Positions 18,273-27,132 of a stretch of DNA of 64,000 nt are shown piece after piece (within the stretch, counting starts at the first letter, position 1; the number at the start of each line of letters is the position of its first letter). The stretch comes from Polaribacter vadi (lineage in GTDB: Bacteria; Bacteroidota; Bacteroidia; Flavobacteriales; Flavobacteriaceae), in NCBI RefSeq assembly GCF_018861005.1, contig NZ_JAHKQL010000022.1, positions 39,307-103,306 of the forward strand, read 5' to 3'. The notes beneath the pieces were generated by a model, which saw only the letters and a program-made list of their open reading frames with translations, did no database searches and had not been told where the DNA came from. The translations under genes and the position numbers were made by a program.

Positions 18273-21200
18273 ATGAAACTGAAACTTTTTCTAATATCAT
18301 TATTTTTTACGTCTATCTTATATTCACAAGATATAATACTATCTTTTGACTCTAAAGATGAATTATCAAACACTCAAATCTTAGATAGTTTGTCTATTCA
18401 AAATTTAAGTAATGGGAATTTTTTAACTTTAAAAGATAATTTATCATTAAATATATCTACGGCTGTTCTATCTGTGAATGAAAATGACTTTTTTAATGTT
18501 ATAAATAATCAAGTAACAGTTTATCCAAATCCGATCTTATCAGAAGCTACAATAAGTTTTTATAGTAGTAAAATAGAAGATTATAAAATTAATATTTATG
18601 ATGCCTTAGGAAAACAAATAATATCGTTTTCAGAAAAATCATATCAAGGAGAAAATGAAATTCAATTTTTACCAAGTAAGAGAGGTTTATTTTTTATTCA
18701 ATTAATTAAAGGTTCTAAAACTTCCAATTATAAATTATTTGTTGAGAATGTTACTTCTAAGGCACCTCAATTAAATAGAGTGATAAAAAATAGTAGTAAA
18801 AAAACTCAAAAAAGAACGCAAGATTTATTTTTTACTGTTGGAGATCCTTTAAAATATACAGCATATTTTAAAGGATCCAAACATGTTATTACTGACTCTC
18901 CTTCAGAGACTAAAACTTATACTTTTAATCTTAACTCTGCCTTTTATTTTGATGATAATGGTGTAACTATCAAAACATATGATGATGTTGTTGTAGGAAC
19001 ACAAGCTGATTTCAATGGAGCAAATTATAAATTAGTAGATAGAGTAATTTTGTACGAAATGATTGCTAATGAAGAAGATGTAGCTAAGGTTGTTACTACT
19101 GGTATTACAGACATGTCAAACCTTTTACAGTACAAAAATTTGTTCAATCAAGATATAAGCTCTTGGGATGTTAGTGCTGTTACAGATATGAGAAGCATGT
19201 TTGATGGTGCAAGCTCCTTTAATAAAGATATAGGTTTTTGGGATGTGAGTAATGTTAGAGATATGAGCAGAATGTTTTTTTTTGCATCTACATTTAACCA
19301 AGAAATTAATTCATGGAACATAGAAAATGTAACTGATGTAAGTGGAATGTTAGGTGGAGCTAGTTCCTTTAATCAAGAAATTGATTCATGGAATGTAAGC
19401 AATATCATTGATATGAGTTATATGTTTAATGACGCAAGTTCTTTTAACCAAAAAATTAATTTATGGGATGTAGAAAATGTTATTAATATGCAGGGAATGT
19501 TTTATGGAGCCTCTTCATTCAATCAAGATATAAGTTCATGGAATGTAAGTAACGTAACTGATATGAGCTATATGTTTAGAGAAGCCTCAACATTTAATCA
19601 AGATATTAGTACTTGGGATATAAGAAAAGTGGCAACTTTACAAAGTATGTTTAGAGGAGCCTCTTCATTTAATCAAGATATAAGTTCATGGAACGTAAGT
19701 AATGTCACAAATACGAGTTTTATGTTTTTTGAAGCAATTATTTTCAATAAGGAATTAAACTCGTGGGATGTTAGTAAAATTACAACAATGCGAAGCATGT
19801 TTTATAAAGCGGCTTCTTTTAATCAAGATATTAGTTCTTGGAATGTAACTAACGTAACTGAAATGAGATATATGTTTTTTGGAGCCAATTCTTTCAATCA
19901 AGATATAGCCAATTGGAAAGTTGATAATGTTACAAATATGAGAAATATGTTCTCAAATGCAACTTCTTTTAATCAAAATATTAGTTTATGGAATGTAAGT
20001 AAAGTATTTGATATGGAACAAATGTTTTACGGAGCAAGTTCTTTTAATCAAGATATCAGTTTATGGACAATATGCAATGTTTTAGATTATAATGAATTTT
20101 CTAACCTTACTTCTGCAGAATGGAAGTTAGAAAATAAACCAGATTTTGCAAATATAAATACTTGTTTGGTTGATGATGCTTTTTATATAGATGAAAATGG
20201 TGTAACAATAAAGGCTAACGAAGGAATAGAAATTGGTACTAAAAGCGTAGTTAATGGCTCTATTTATTCATTAGTTAACAGAGAAATGCTAGAAAAGATG
20301 TTTGTTGATGGTAAAGATATTACAAAAGTGGTTACCACAGGAATAACAGACTTATCAGGACTTTTCTTAAATGAAAATTCATTTAATGAAGATATTAGTT
20401 CATGGGATGTAAGTTCTGTGACAAACATGAAAAGTTTATTTGCTAATGCACCTTCATTTAATCAAGATATTACTTTTTGGAATGTAAGTAATGTTACAGA
20501 TATGAGCTATTTGTTTTACAATGCTTTTTCTTTCAATCAAAATATAAGTTCATGGGATGTTAGTAAGGTAAATAATATGGCCTACATGTTTAATAATGCA
20601 AAACTCTTTAATGGAAATATCTCTTCATGGAATGTAAGTAATGCAGAATATATGCATTACATGTTTAATGGAGCAGAATTATTTAACCAAGATATAAGTT
20701 TATGGAACGTAAGTTCTTTAATATATATGAGAGAAATGTTCTTAGGAGCTACAGCTTTTAATCAAAATATAGGAAGTTGGAATGTAAGTAAGGTTGAGGA
20801 TATGAATAGTTTGTTTAAAGATGCTTCGTCTTTTAATCAAGATATAGGTTCTTGGAATACAAGTAGTGTTAATGATATTAGAGAAATATTTTCAGGTGCA
20901 TCATCCTTTAATCAAGATTTAAATTCATGGGATGTAAGTAATATTACTGATATGACTAAGGTTTTTCATAATGCAACTTCTTTTAACGGAAATATTAGTT
21001 CTTGGGATGTAAGTAATGTAACTAACACGTGGTCAATGTTTGAAAATGCATCTTCATTTAATCAAGACATTGGTTCTTGGGATGTTAGTAATATTACTAT
21101 AATAAGAGAAATGTTTTCAGGAGCTTCATCATTCAATCAAAACCTAAATCTATGGGATGTCAGTAACGTTTCTTATATGTTTAAATTATTTCTTGGGGCT

Positions 21201-21716
21201 TCTTCTTTTAATGGCGAGATCGGTTCTTGGGATATAAGTAATGTTACTGATTTAAGTTCAATGTTTTTTAGTGCTTCTTCATTTAATCAAGATATTAGTT
21301 TATGGGACGTGAGTAATGTCACAGATATGTCTGCTATGTTTATACAAGCTACTTCTTTTAATCAAGATATCAGTTCATGGGATGTAAGTAATGTAATTTA
21401 TATGAATAGTATGTTACAAGCTGCTCAAGCTTTCAATCAAGACCTTAGTTCTTGGGATGTAAGCAATACATTAGTTATGAATAATATGTTTGCAGGGGCA
21501 TACTCTTTTAATCAAGATATTGGTAATTGGAATGTTAGTAACGTTACAAATATGAGAAATATGTTTAGAGAAGCCTCATCTTTTAACCAAGATATTAGTA
21601 CATGGAATGTATGCAATGTTACAAATTATTCTGATTTTTCTTTAGAAGCTTCATCAGACTGGATAATTAGCTATAAACCCAATTTTGGAGACCCAGATAA
21701 ATGTTCTGGAAACTAA
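18273..21716 (+). CDS. Large surface protein with 30 BspA/DUF285 repeats and an N-terminal T9SS-like sorting domain
   Basis: The 1147-residue protein has a signal peptide (1-19) and then a T9SS type-A sorting-like domain (about 81-159: VTVYPNPILS, INIYDALGKQI, RGLFFIQLI) placed near the N-terminus rather than at the end. Two modules follow, each with a header (AFYxDxNGVTIK ... VVTTGITD) and an array of 25-residue repeats of the form xxMFxxASSFNQDISSWDVSNVTDM. Module 1 has 13 repeats, module 2 has 17, and each ends in a capping unit with Cys (CNVxxY). DUF285 repeats occur in surface proteins of Mycoplasma and other bacteria. Location is probably extracellular or cell surface; ligand unknown. 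The 75-bp DNA repeats could drive copy-number change. The gene is monocistronic with a strong terminator. Confidence 0.9.
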   Translation: MKLKLFLISLFFTSILYSQDIILSFDSKDELSNTQILDSLSIQNLSNGNFLTLKDNLSLNISTAVLSVNENDFFNVINNQVTVYPNPILSEATISFYSSKIEDYKINIYDALGKQIISFSEKSYQGENEIQFLPSKRGLFFIQLIKGSKTSNYKLFVENVTSKAPQLNRVIKNSSKKTQKRTQDLFFTVGDPLKYTAYFKGSKHVITDSPSETKTYTFNLNSAFYFDDNGVTIKTYDDVVVGTQADFNGANYKLVDRVILYEMIANEEDVAKVVTTGITDMSNLLQYKNLFNQDISSWDVSAVTDMRSMFDGASSFNKDIGFWDVSNVRDMSRMFFFASTFNQEINSWNIENVTDVSGMLGGASSFNQEIDSWNVSNIIDMSYMFNDASSFNQKINLWDVENVINMQGMFYGASSFNQDISSWNVSNVTDMSYMFREASTFNQDISTWDIRKVATLQSMFRGASSFNQDISSWNVSNVTNTSFMFFEAIIFNKELNSWDVSKITTMRSMFYKAASFNQDISSWNVTNVTEMRYMFFGANSFNQDIANWKVDNVTNMRNMFSNATSFNQNISLWNVSKVFDMEQMFYGASSFNQDISLWTICNVLDYNEFSNLTSAEWKLENKPDFANINTCLVDDAFYIDENGVTIKANEGIEIGTKSVVNGSIYSLVNREMLEKMFVDGKDITKVVTTGITDLSGLFLNENSFNEDISSWDVSSVTNMKSLFANAPSFNQDITFWNVSNVTDMSYLFYNAFSFNQNISSWDVSKVNNMAYMFNNAKLFNGNISSWNVSNAEYMHYMFNGAELFNQDISLWNVSSLIYMREMFLGATAFNQNIGSWNVSKVEDMNSLFKDASSFNQDIGSWNTSSVNDIREIFSGASSFNQDLNSWDVSNITDMTKVFHNATSFNGNISSWDVSNVTNTWSMFENASSFNQDIGSWDVSNITIIREMFSGASSFNQNLNLWDVSNVSYMFKLFLGASSFNGEIGSWDISNVTDLSSMFFSASSFNQDISLWDVSNVTDMSAMFIQATSFNQDISSWDVSNVIYMNSMLQAAQAFNQDLSSWDVSNTLVMNNMFAGAYSFNQDIGNWNVSNVTNMRNMFREASSFNQDISTWNVCNVTNYSDFSLEASSDWIISYKPNFGDPDKCSGN
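19116..20090 (+). repeat. Tandem 75-bp coding repeats, module 1 (13 units)
   Basis: Thirteen in-frame units of exactly 75 bp (25 codons) without indels. The most conserved codons encode SFNQDISSW and NVxxM. The last unit is a divergent cap containing Cys (CNVLDY). Confidence 0.92.
20355..21629 (+). repeat. Tandem 75-bp coding repeats, module 2 (17 units)
   Basis: Seventeen in-frame 75-bp units of the same family as module 1, again with no indels and a terminal Cys-containing cap (CNVTNY). The header before it (20179-20354) repeats the module 1 header (18942-19115), so a module-sized duplication produced the pair. Confidence 0.92.
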
Positions 21717-21724
21717 AAAAAAGC

Positions 21725-21765
21725 ATAAAACCATTCTAACATTATTGAATGGTTTTATTGTTTTA
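21725..21765 (+). terminator. Rho-independent terminator of the repeat protein gene
   Basis: A perfect 12-bp stem (ATAAAACCATTC at 21725-21736 with its complement at 21747-21758) starts 8 bases after the stop codon and is followed by TGTTTT. It probably also serves the convergent rlmD-type gene. Confidence 0.85.
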
Positions 21766-21767
21766 AA

Positions 21768-23228
21768 TTAACATTTTTCAAACAAAACCACAGTCTCAAT
21801 ATGACTTGTATGTGGAAATTGATCTACTAAACTAATTTTTTTAATGTTATAACCAGCTTCTCTTAAAAGCTCTGTATCTCTTGCTTGGGTTGCAGGGTTA
21901 CAAGAAACATACACCATTCTATCTGCGTTTAGATTTATGATTTTTTGCAAGGTTTTTGGCACAATTCCTGCTCTGGCTGGATCCAAAATTATTGTTTTTA
22001 TTTTGTTTTTATATTCTGGGTGATGTGTTAAAAACTTACCCACATCTGCAGCATAAAATTTAAGGCCTTCAATGTTATTTCTCTTTGCATTTTCTTTAGC
22101 ATCTTCAATAGCAGATGCTACAATATCTACACCAACAATTTTTGCATTATCACTTTTTGATGCTACAATTTGCCCAATAGTTCCTGTACCACAAAATAAA
22201 TCCATAACAACAGTATTATCTACTTTAGATTTATCTTCTAAAACATAATCCACTACTTTAGAATATAGTTTTTCTGCGGATTTAGGATTGGTTTGAAAAA
22301 AACTTTTCATGCTAATTTCAAAGTTTAAACCTAAAAGCTCTTCTACAATTTTGTCTTTTCCATAAATTAATTCTATGCTTCCAGAAGTAGCAATTGTTCT
22401 ATCTCCAACTTCATCGTTTATTGTGTGTAATAAACCAGCAACTCTATCACCAAAAAGATCCACTAAAAAACTAGCGAATTTATTTAGATTAAATTTTGGT
22501 AAATCATAAGAGGTAGTTACTAAATTGAATAATAACTCATTAGTTTTAAACGATTTTCTAACTACAAAATACCTAAAAAAGCCTTCCTTTTTTGGTCCAT
22601 GCCAAGGAGCTAAACCAGTATCGAAACAATATTTTCTTATGGTTTTTAAATGGTCTTCAAATTCTTTATCAAATAAACCAGAATCTTTTTCTAGATTATC
22701 TCCCATCCACCAAACACCACGCCTTTTAAAACCTAGTGTAAATTCGTCTTTATCTCTTTTGGCAACTCTATCATAACCTATTGCAGAAAAACCATATTCC
22801 ATTTTATTTCTATAATGAAACACGTTTGGTGATGTTAGAAATTCATCAAATAAATCTTCGATATTTTCTACTTTTCCAATTCTTTTAAAAAGAGATAAGG
22901 TACTTTCTTTTTTATATTGATGTTGTAACTCAATAGGTAATTGAATGTAAGGAGCTCCAGGAATATCTTGAAAAGGAACTTCAATTTCATCTTCTGAAGG
23001 TACTAAAACATCAATTAATTTGGCTTCAGCATATTTTTTACTCGATTTTTTTATCTGTGCTTTTACCAATTGCCCAGGCAAAGTATTAGGAACAAATACA
23101 ACAAAACTACCTTCATCAGAATGGATTCTTGCAATTCCTTTTCCGCCAAAAGCGTAATCCTCAATCTTTAATTCTAAAATTTGATTTCTTTTTACAAATT
23201 TATTTCGTTCTCTACGTGGCATCTTCAA
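21768..23228 (-). CDS. rlmD: 23S rRNA (uracil-C5)-methyltransferase, RlmD/TrmA family
   Basis: The 486-residue protein has an N-terminal TRAM domain (LKIEDYAFGGKGIARI), the SAM motif MDLFCGTGTIGQIVASK, the acidic VGVDIV loop, and the catalytic VSCNPATQARD near the C-terminus. It methylates uracil C5 in 23S rRNA (or tRNA, in other family members). The iron-sulfur cysteines of E. coli RlmD (CxxxxxCGGC after the TRAM domain) are replaced here by FQDIPGAPYIQLPIELQHQ, so the cluster is absent. Exact target base is not certain. Confidence 0.88.
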   Translation of the reverse strand: MKMPRRERNKFVKRNQILELKIEDYAFGGKGIARIHSDEGSFVVFVPNTLPGQLVKAQIKKSSKKYAEAKLIDVLVPSEDEIEVPFQDIPGAPYIQLPIELQHQYKKESTLSLFKRIGKVENIEDLFDEFLTSPNVFHYRNKMEYGFSAIGYDRVAKRDKDEFTLGFKRRGVWWMGDNLEKDSGLFDKEFEDHLKTIRKYCFDTGLAPWHGPKKEGFFRYFVVRKSFKTNELLFNLVTTSYDLPKFNLNKFASFLVDLFGDRVAGLLHTINDEVGDRTIATSGSIELIYGKDKIVEELLGLNFEISMKSFFQTNPKSAEKLYSKVVDYVLEDKSKVDNTVVMDLFCGTGTIGQIVASKSDNAKIVGVDIVASAIEDAKENAKRNNIEGLKFYAADVGKFLTHHPEYKNKIKTIILDPARAGIVPKTLQKIINLNADRMVYVSCNPATQARDTELLREAGYNIKKISLVDQFPHTSHIETVVLFEKC

Positions 23229-23243
23229 TTATTTATAAGATTG

Positions 23244-23251
23244 CAAAATTA
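23244..23251 (-). promoter_or_regulatory. Candidate -7 box for rlmD
   Basis: Minus strand TAATTTTG fits TAnnTTTG and lies 16 bases upstream of the start at 23228, implying a very short leader. Confidence 0.4.
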
Positions 23252-23273
23252 GACAAAATATAATTTCTTTAAA

Positions 23274-23305
23274 CAAAAAAAGACTACTCAAATGAGTAGT
23301 CTTTA
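23274..23305 (-). terminator. Terminator of the OmpA-lipocalin operon
   Basis: A 12-bp stem (AAAGACTACTCA / TGAGTAGTCTTT) with an A-run on the low side, read as U-run on the minus strand, 20 bases past the OmpA stop. Confidence 0.85.
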
Positions 23306-23324
23306 ATATTAAAAATTAAAACTG

Positions 23325-24020
23325 TTATTGTTTTGCTTCTTGTTGCGCTTCTTTAATCATTTCTTCATTGGCTACAATAGCAAATTCTACACGTCTGTTT
23401 TTACTTCTACCTTCTGCAGTTTCGTTAGTAGCAATTGGGTCGTTTATACCCAAACCTTTAGTTTCAAAGCGAGCACTGTCTACACCTTTTGCCCCTAAAT
23501 AATCTTTTACAGAATTGGCTCTTTTTTCTGATAACATTTGGTTATATTCAGCTCTACCTGTACTATCTGTATAACCATAAATTACAATGTTTGTATTTTC
23601 GTAATTATTTAAAACTGGTACTAATTTATCTAAATTAGCTTTGGCAGTTGCTGTTAAAGTAGATTTGTTGGTATCAAAACGAATAGCATTTTCACCTAAA
23701 GTTAACATAATCCCTTCACCAACTCTTTCTACTTCAGCACCAGGAATTGCTTCTTGGATTTCTCTTGCTTGTTTATCCATTTTATTTCCAATAACGCCAC
23801 CAGCAACTCCACCAATAACACCACCTAAAACAGCACCCAATTCTGAGTTCTTTTTGTTACCAACGTTATTACCAATTACTGCACCTAAAATTGCTCCTGC
23901 AGCAGCTCCAATTCCAGCTCCTTTTTGAGTGTTATTTGCATTTTTTGTTGCTTCGCAAGATGTTAAAGTACTTGCAGCTATTACTAGAACAGCTAGATTA
24001 TATATGATTGTTTTTTTCAT
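23325..24020 (-). CDS. OmpA-family lipoprotein with glycine-zipper region
   Basis: The 231-residue lipoprotein has a signal with lipobox LTSC (Cys 22), then two glycine-zipper helices (GAGIGAAAGAILGAVIGNN and the GAVLGGVIGGVAGG stretch, about 34-83). The C-terminal OmpA domain (about 110-220) binds peptidoglycan through GYTDSTGRAEYNQMLSEKRA and SKNRRVEFAI. It likely tethers the outer membrane to the cell wall. It lies 12 bp downstream of the lipocalin-like gene and shares its operon. Confidence 0.93.
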   Translation of the reverse strand: MKKTIIYNLAVLVIAASTLTSCEATKNANNTQKGAGIGAAAGAILGAVIGNNVGNKKNSELGAVLGGVIGGVAGGVIGNKMDKQAREIQEAIPGAEVERVGEGIMLTLGENAIRFDTNKSTLTATAKANLDKLVPVLNNYENTNIVIYGYTDSTGRAEYNQMLSEKRANSVKDYLGAKGVDSARFETKGLGINDPIATNETAEGRSKNRRVEFAIVANEEMIKEAQQEAKQ

Positions 24021-24032
24021 TGTGTTTTTAAT

Positions 24033-24509
24033 TTAATTTTTTTGAAAAGTATAAGTTATATTTTTAATGCTACCAGCAACATTAATTTTATCAACTAAAT
24101 CGAAACTAGTTTCTGTAACATTATTAATAGTTAAAACAAAACCATTACTAACTTCTTTGGCTTTATAATCGTTTGTGAATTTTAGTACAAATTGCCCTTC
24201 TTTGTTTAAATACCAGGTAATTGGAGAACTATAATCAATACAAGCACTGCTTGAATTGTTTAGTTTCATATCTCCTTTATTGTTATTCGAAATAAAGTTC
24301 CAGTTACTGTTTACAAAACATTTTGAATCTGCTAAATAAAAAGATTCAACATTTATATAATCAGATCCTGGGTAATTTACAGAAGTAATTGTCCAGTTTC
24401 CTTTTAAGATTCTTTCGGTTTTATTATCAACTTTGGTATTAACAACAGAAGTTGATTTACAACTAATCATTGTAGCTAAGAATAATAAAAATATTAAGTT
24501 TTTTTTCAT
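24033..24509 (-). CDS. Lipocalin-like lipoprotein
   Basis: The 158-residue protein has a lipoprotein signal (FLLFLATMISC, Cys 17). The mature domain has the lipocalin-like opening LKGNWTITSVNYPG and a series of beta strands ending KNITYTFQKN. Such flavobacterial lipocalin-domain lipoproteins are common partners of OmpA genes. Ligand unknown. Confidence 0.8.
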   Translation of the reverse strand: MKKNLIFLLFLATMISCKSTSVVNTKVDNKTERILKGNWTITSVNYPGSDYINVESFYLADSKCFVNSNWNFISNNNKGDMKLNNSSSACIDYSSPITWYLNKEGQFVLKFTNDYKAKEVSNGFVLTINNVTETSFDLVDKINVAGSIKNITYTFQKN

Positions 24510-24656
24510 AATTGTGTTTAATTAGTGAATTACAAATTTTATTTTTTTTGCAGGATGTAAATTTAAGACACATTATATATTTAACGTCACATAAATTGAT
24601 AATAATTTTGTAAATTTTTATTTATAGCAAAAATTAAATAAAGTTGAAAAAAATAG
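24510..24656. other. AT-rich intergenic DNA, nothing recognised
   Basis: This is the first part of the 338-bp gap between the lipocalin gene and rocD. I see no open frame, repeat or clear promoter for the minus-strand gene. The second part is described as the rocD promoter and leader. Confidence 0.6.
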
Positions 24657-24664
24657 TATTTTTG
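24657..24664 (+). promoter_or_regulatory. Candidate -7 box for rocD
   Basis: TATTTTTG fits TAnnTTTG and predicts a start near 24671, just before the GC-richer leader sequence begins. No TTG at canonical -33 spacing. Confidence 0.5.
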
Positions 24665-24670
24665 TAAAAC

Positions 24671-24847
24671 TTCGGGGATGATTTCTTTCCCACGCTGAAT
24701 TTTCAGTACTCACTGAAAGGATAAAGGTAGAACAGGAATGGTTATTTACTCGTTTAACGAGTTTAATTATTTATTAATTTATTTAAAAACTTAAAAACTG
24801 TTTTTAAATATAGTTTTAGTGCAAACTAAAACATAAACTATTTTAAA
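24671..24847 (+). ncRNA. Structured 5' leader of rocD, candidate cis-regulatory RNA
   Basis: About 177 untranslated bases precede rocD, with a block (24673-24740) clearly richer in GC than its surroundings. Possible helices: GGGGA/TTCCC (24674-24678 with 24687-24691); CTGA/TCAG (24695-24698 with 24703-24706) competing with TTTCAG/CTGAAA (24701-24706 with 24713-24718); ACTCG/CGAGT (24748-24752 with 24758-24762); and GTTTTAGT/ACTAAAAC closed by a GCAA tetraloop (24813-24832), 15 bases before the start codon. The competing pair resembles a switch. I do not recognise it as a known riboswitch class. Confidence 0.45.
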
Positions 24848-26125
24848 ATGACTGTTTTAGACAAATTAACTTCGCAACAAGCGATAGAATTAGAAAACAA
24901 GTATGGTGCACACAACTATCATCCACTTCCTGTAGTGTTAAGTAGGGGAGAAGGAGTATATGTTTGGGATGCAGAAGGTAAAAAGTATTACGATTTTTTA
25001 TCAGCTTATTCAGCTGTAAACCAGGGGCATTGTCATCCTAAAATTGTTGATGCTATGATTAATCAAGCAAAAACATTAACCTTAACTTCTCGTGCTTTTT
25101 ACAATGATATGTTAGGTAAATACGAGAAATTTGCCACAGATTTATTTGGTTTCGACAAATTATTACCAATGAATACTGGTGCAGAAGCTGTAGAAACTGC
25201 TTTAAAGTTAGCTAGAAAATGGGCATACGAAGTAAAAGGAATTGATGAAAATAAAGCAGAAATTATTGTTTGCGAAAATAATTTTCATGGAAGAACCACC
25301 ACAATTATATCATTTTCTAATGATCCTGTTGCCAAGAAAAATTTTGGGCCTTACACAAAAGGATTTATCAAAATTGAATACGATAATTTACAAGAGTTAC
25401 AAGAAGCCTTAGAAAACAACCCAAATGTTGCAGCTTTTTTGGTTGAACCAATTCAAGGAGAAGCTGGTGTTTTTGTACCTTCTGAAGGTTATTTAAAAGC
25501 AGCAAAAAAATTATGTGAAGATCATAATGTTATGTTTATTGCTGATGAAGTACAAACAGGAATTGCCAGAACTGGTCGTTTATTGGCTACTTGTGGAAAT
25601 TGTTCTTGCGAAAGTAAAAACTGTTCAGGTTCACCAGAAGTAAAACCAGATGTTTTAATTTTAGGTAAAGCCTTAAGTGGTGGAGCTTACCCTGTTTCTG
25701 CTGTTTTAGCAAATGACAATATAATGAATGTAATTAGACCTGGTAATCATGGTTCTACATTTGGTGGTAACCCAATTGCTGCTGCTGTTGCTATTGCTGC
25801 TTTAAATGTTGTTGCTGATGAAAAATTAGCCGAAAATGCTCATAAATTAGGTGAAATATTTAGAGCTGAATTAACAGAATTTTGTAAAAACAATCATTTA
25901 GTTGAATCTGTTAGAGGTAAAGGTTTATTAAACGCAATTTTAATAAACGATTCTGAAGATAGTTCTACAGCTTGGGATATTTGTATAAAATTAAGAGATA
26001 ATGGTTTGTTAGCAAAACCAACTCATGGTAATATTATTCGTTTTGCACCACCTTTGGTGATGAATGAAGTTCAACTAAGAGATTGTCTTGAAATCATTAA
26101 AAAAACAATTACTGAGTTTAATTAA
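24848..26125 (+). CDS. rocD: Ornithine--oxo-acid aminotransferase
   Basis: This PLP enzyme transfers the delta-amino group of ornithine to 2-oxoglutarate, giving glutamate semialdehyde, and links arginine breakdown to proline and glutamate. The class III aminotransferase features are present: [16 protein letters not shown], the PLP-contacting [15 protein letters not shown], and the Schiff-base Lys in [12 protein letters not shown] (about residue 277). Between them is an inserted cysteine cluster [11 protein letters not shown] (C-x2-C-x-C-x4-C) absent from the human and Bacillus enzymes as I recall them. Length 425. Preceded by a structured leader and followed by a terminator, so monocistronic. 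Confidence 0.93.
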   Translation: MTVLDKLTSQQAIELENKYGAHNYHPLPVVLSRGEGVYVWDAEGKKYYDFLSAYSAVNQGHCHPKIVDAMINQAKTLTLTSRAFYNDMLGKYEKFATDLFGFDKLLPMNTGAEAVETALKLARKWAYEVKGIDENKAEIIVCENNFHGRTTTIISFSNDPVAKKNFGPYTKGFIKIEYDNLQELQEALENNPNVAAFLVEPIQGEAGVFVPSEGYLKAAKKLCEDHNVMFIADEVQTGIARTGRLLATCGNCSCESKNCSGSPEVKPDVLILGKALSGGAYPVSAVLANDNIMNVIRPGNHGSTFGGNPIAAAVAIAALNVVADEKLAENAHKLGEIFRAELTEFCKNNHLVESVRGKGLLNAILINDSEDSSTAWDICIKLRDNGLLAKPTHGNIIRFAPPLVMNEVQLRDCLEIIKKTITEFN

Positions 26126-26164
26126 GAATTTTCTATTTTAAAAGGAAATACACCAATAAATTAT

Positions 26165-26217
26165 AGCTACAAAATCACAAGTAAATATTTGAGATTTTGT
26201 GGCTTCTTTTTTCTATT
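26165..26217 (+). terminator. Rho-independent terminator of rocD
   Basis: A 12-bp stem with one wobble (AGCTACAAAATC / GATTTTGTGGCT) followed by TCTTTTTTCTATTTTT, 40 bases past the rocD stop. Confidence 0.8.
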
Positions 26218-26240
26218 TTTGATGCAAAGAATAAAATATT

Positions 26241-26690
26241 ATGCACAGCCCACTAACACAATTAGAGCAAATCGTTTTAACATCAGAATCTAAAAAGTTT
26301 TTAAGAGAAATTTCTAAATGGACATTATTCTTTTCTATAATAGGGTTTATAGGAATAGCTTTTTTAGTAATTGGAGCTATTTTATTAGGTACAATTTATG
26401 CACCAATGTTAGATATGATTGGGCAACAACAAGGTGTTGCTTCTATAAGTTTAGGGGTAATGATTACCTATTTAGTAATGGCTTTACTGTATATTATGCC
26501 AGTATTGTATTTGTTTAAATTTTCTAGAAAAATGAAATTAGCGCTAGCAAATAAAAATGATGAAATTTTAGCTGATGCTTTTCAGAATTTAAAATCGCAC
26601 TATAAATTTATTGGAGTATTAACAATTATAATGATCTCTTTATATGTGCTTATAATTGGGTTTTCTTTAGTGGCTGGTTCTTTAGTTTAA
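26241..26690 (+). CDS. DUF5362-type small membrane protein
   Basis: The 149-residue inner-membrane protein has a polar N-terminal 25 residues, then four hydrophobic segments (about 29-55, 68-95, 122-147 with a possible split of the first). A basic loop KFSRKMKLALANKNDEILADAFQNLKSHYK sits between segments, typical of the DUF5362 family (from memory). Function unknown. It stands alone between rocD and a convergent gene. Confidence 0.75.
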   Translation: MHSPLTQLEQIVLTSESKKFLREISKWTLFFSIIGFIGIAFLVIGAILLGTIYAPMLDMIGQQQGVASISLGVMITYLVMALLYIMPVLYLFKFSRKMKLALANKNDEILADAFQNLKSHYKFIGVLTIIMISLYVLIIGFSLVAGSLV

Positions 26691-26691
26691 A

Positions 26692-27114
26692 CTAGTAGTT
26701 AGCTCTGTTTTTACTTTTGTAGACTTTTATCCATTTAAAAAAACACCATATATATAGGCTTTCATATTCTTCTGATATTTCATTTTTTTTGAAATAACCA
26801 TTGTAAGTAAAATTTACAAATGGAGATAATTGCTCTAATTTTAACCAATAGATAAAGTTGTTGTTATTCCAGAAATTACGCTCGTAATTTACTTTAACAT
26901 CATTAAAACCTTTGTCTTTTAAAATGCTAATAATTTCTGTTTGATTTTTTAGATAATCATTTAAATCAAAAATATGAATTTGTATAGAATCTTTAGCTTT
27001 AATAAAATTAGTGTCTTTTATTATCTGTAATCCTAAAGTGTTTTTGCCATAAAAGAAATAAGAACATAAATAAATTACAAACAATACTAAAACGATTTGT
27101 AATTTATTTTTCAT
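26692..27114 (-). CDS. Membrane-anchored hypothetical protein
   Basis: The 140-residue protein has one N-terminal membrane segment (LQIVLVLFVIYLCSYFFYG, about 4-22) and an extracytoplasmic part with aromatic-rich beta-like strands. It lies 18 bp downstream of the AsmA gene and is probably co-transcribed. No family recognised. Confidence 0.65.
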   Translation of the reverse strand: MKNKLQIVLVLFVIYLCSYFFYGKNTLGLQIIKDTNFIKAKDSIQIHIFDLNDYLKNQTEIISILKDKGFNDVKVNYERNFWNNNNFIYWLKLEQLSPFVNFTYNGYFKKNEISEEYESLYIWCFFKWIKVYKSKNRANY

Positions 27115-27132
27115 AAGTTAAAAATACAATTT

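Noticed and set aside
18940..21660. CRISPR array
   Set aside because: The regular 75-bp periodicity is coding repeats that translate to 25-residue units in one frame, with no short palindromic repeats or unique spacers of equal length.
24671..24847. TPP, SAM or other familiar riboswitch before rocD
   Set aside because: None of the conserved core sequences I know for those classes is present; retained only as an unassigned structured leader.
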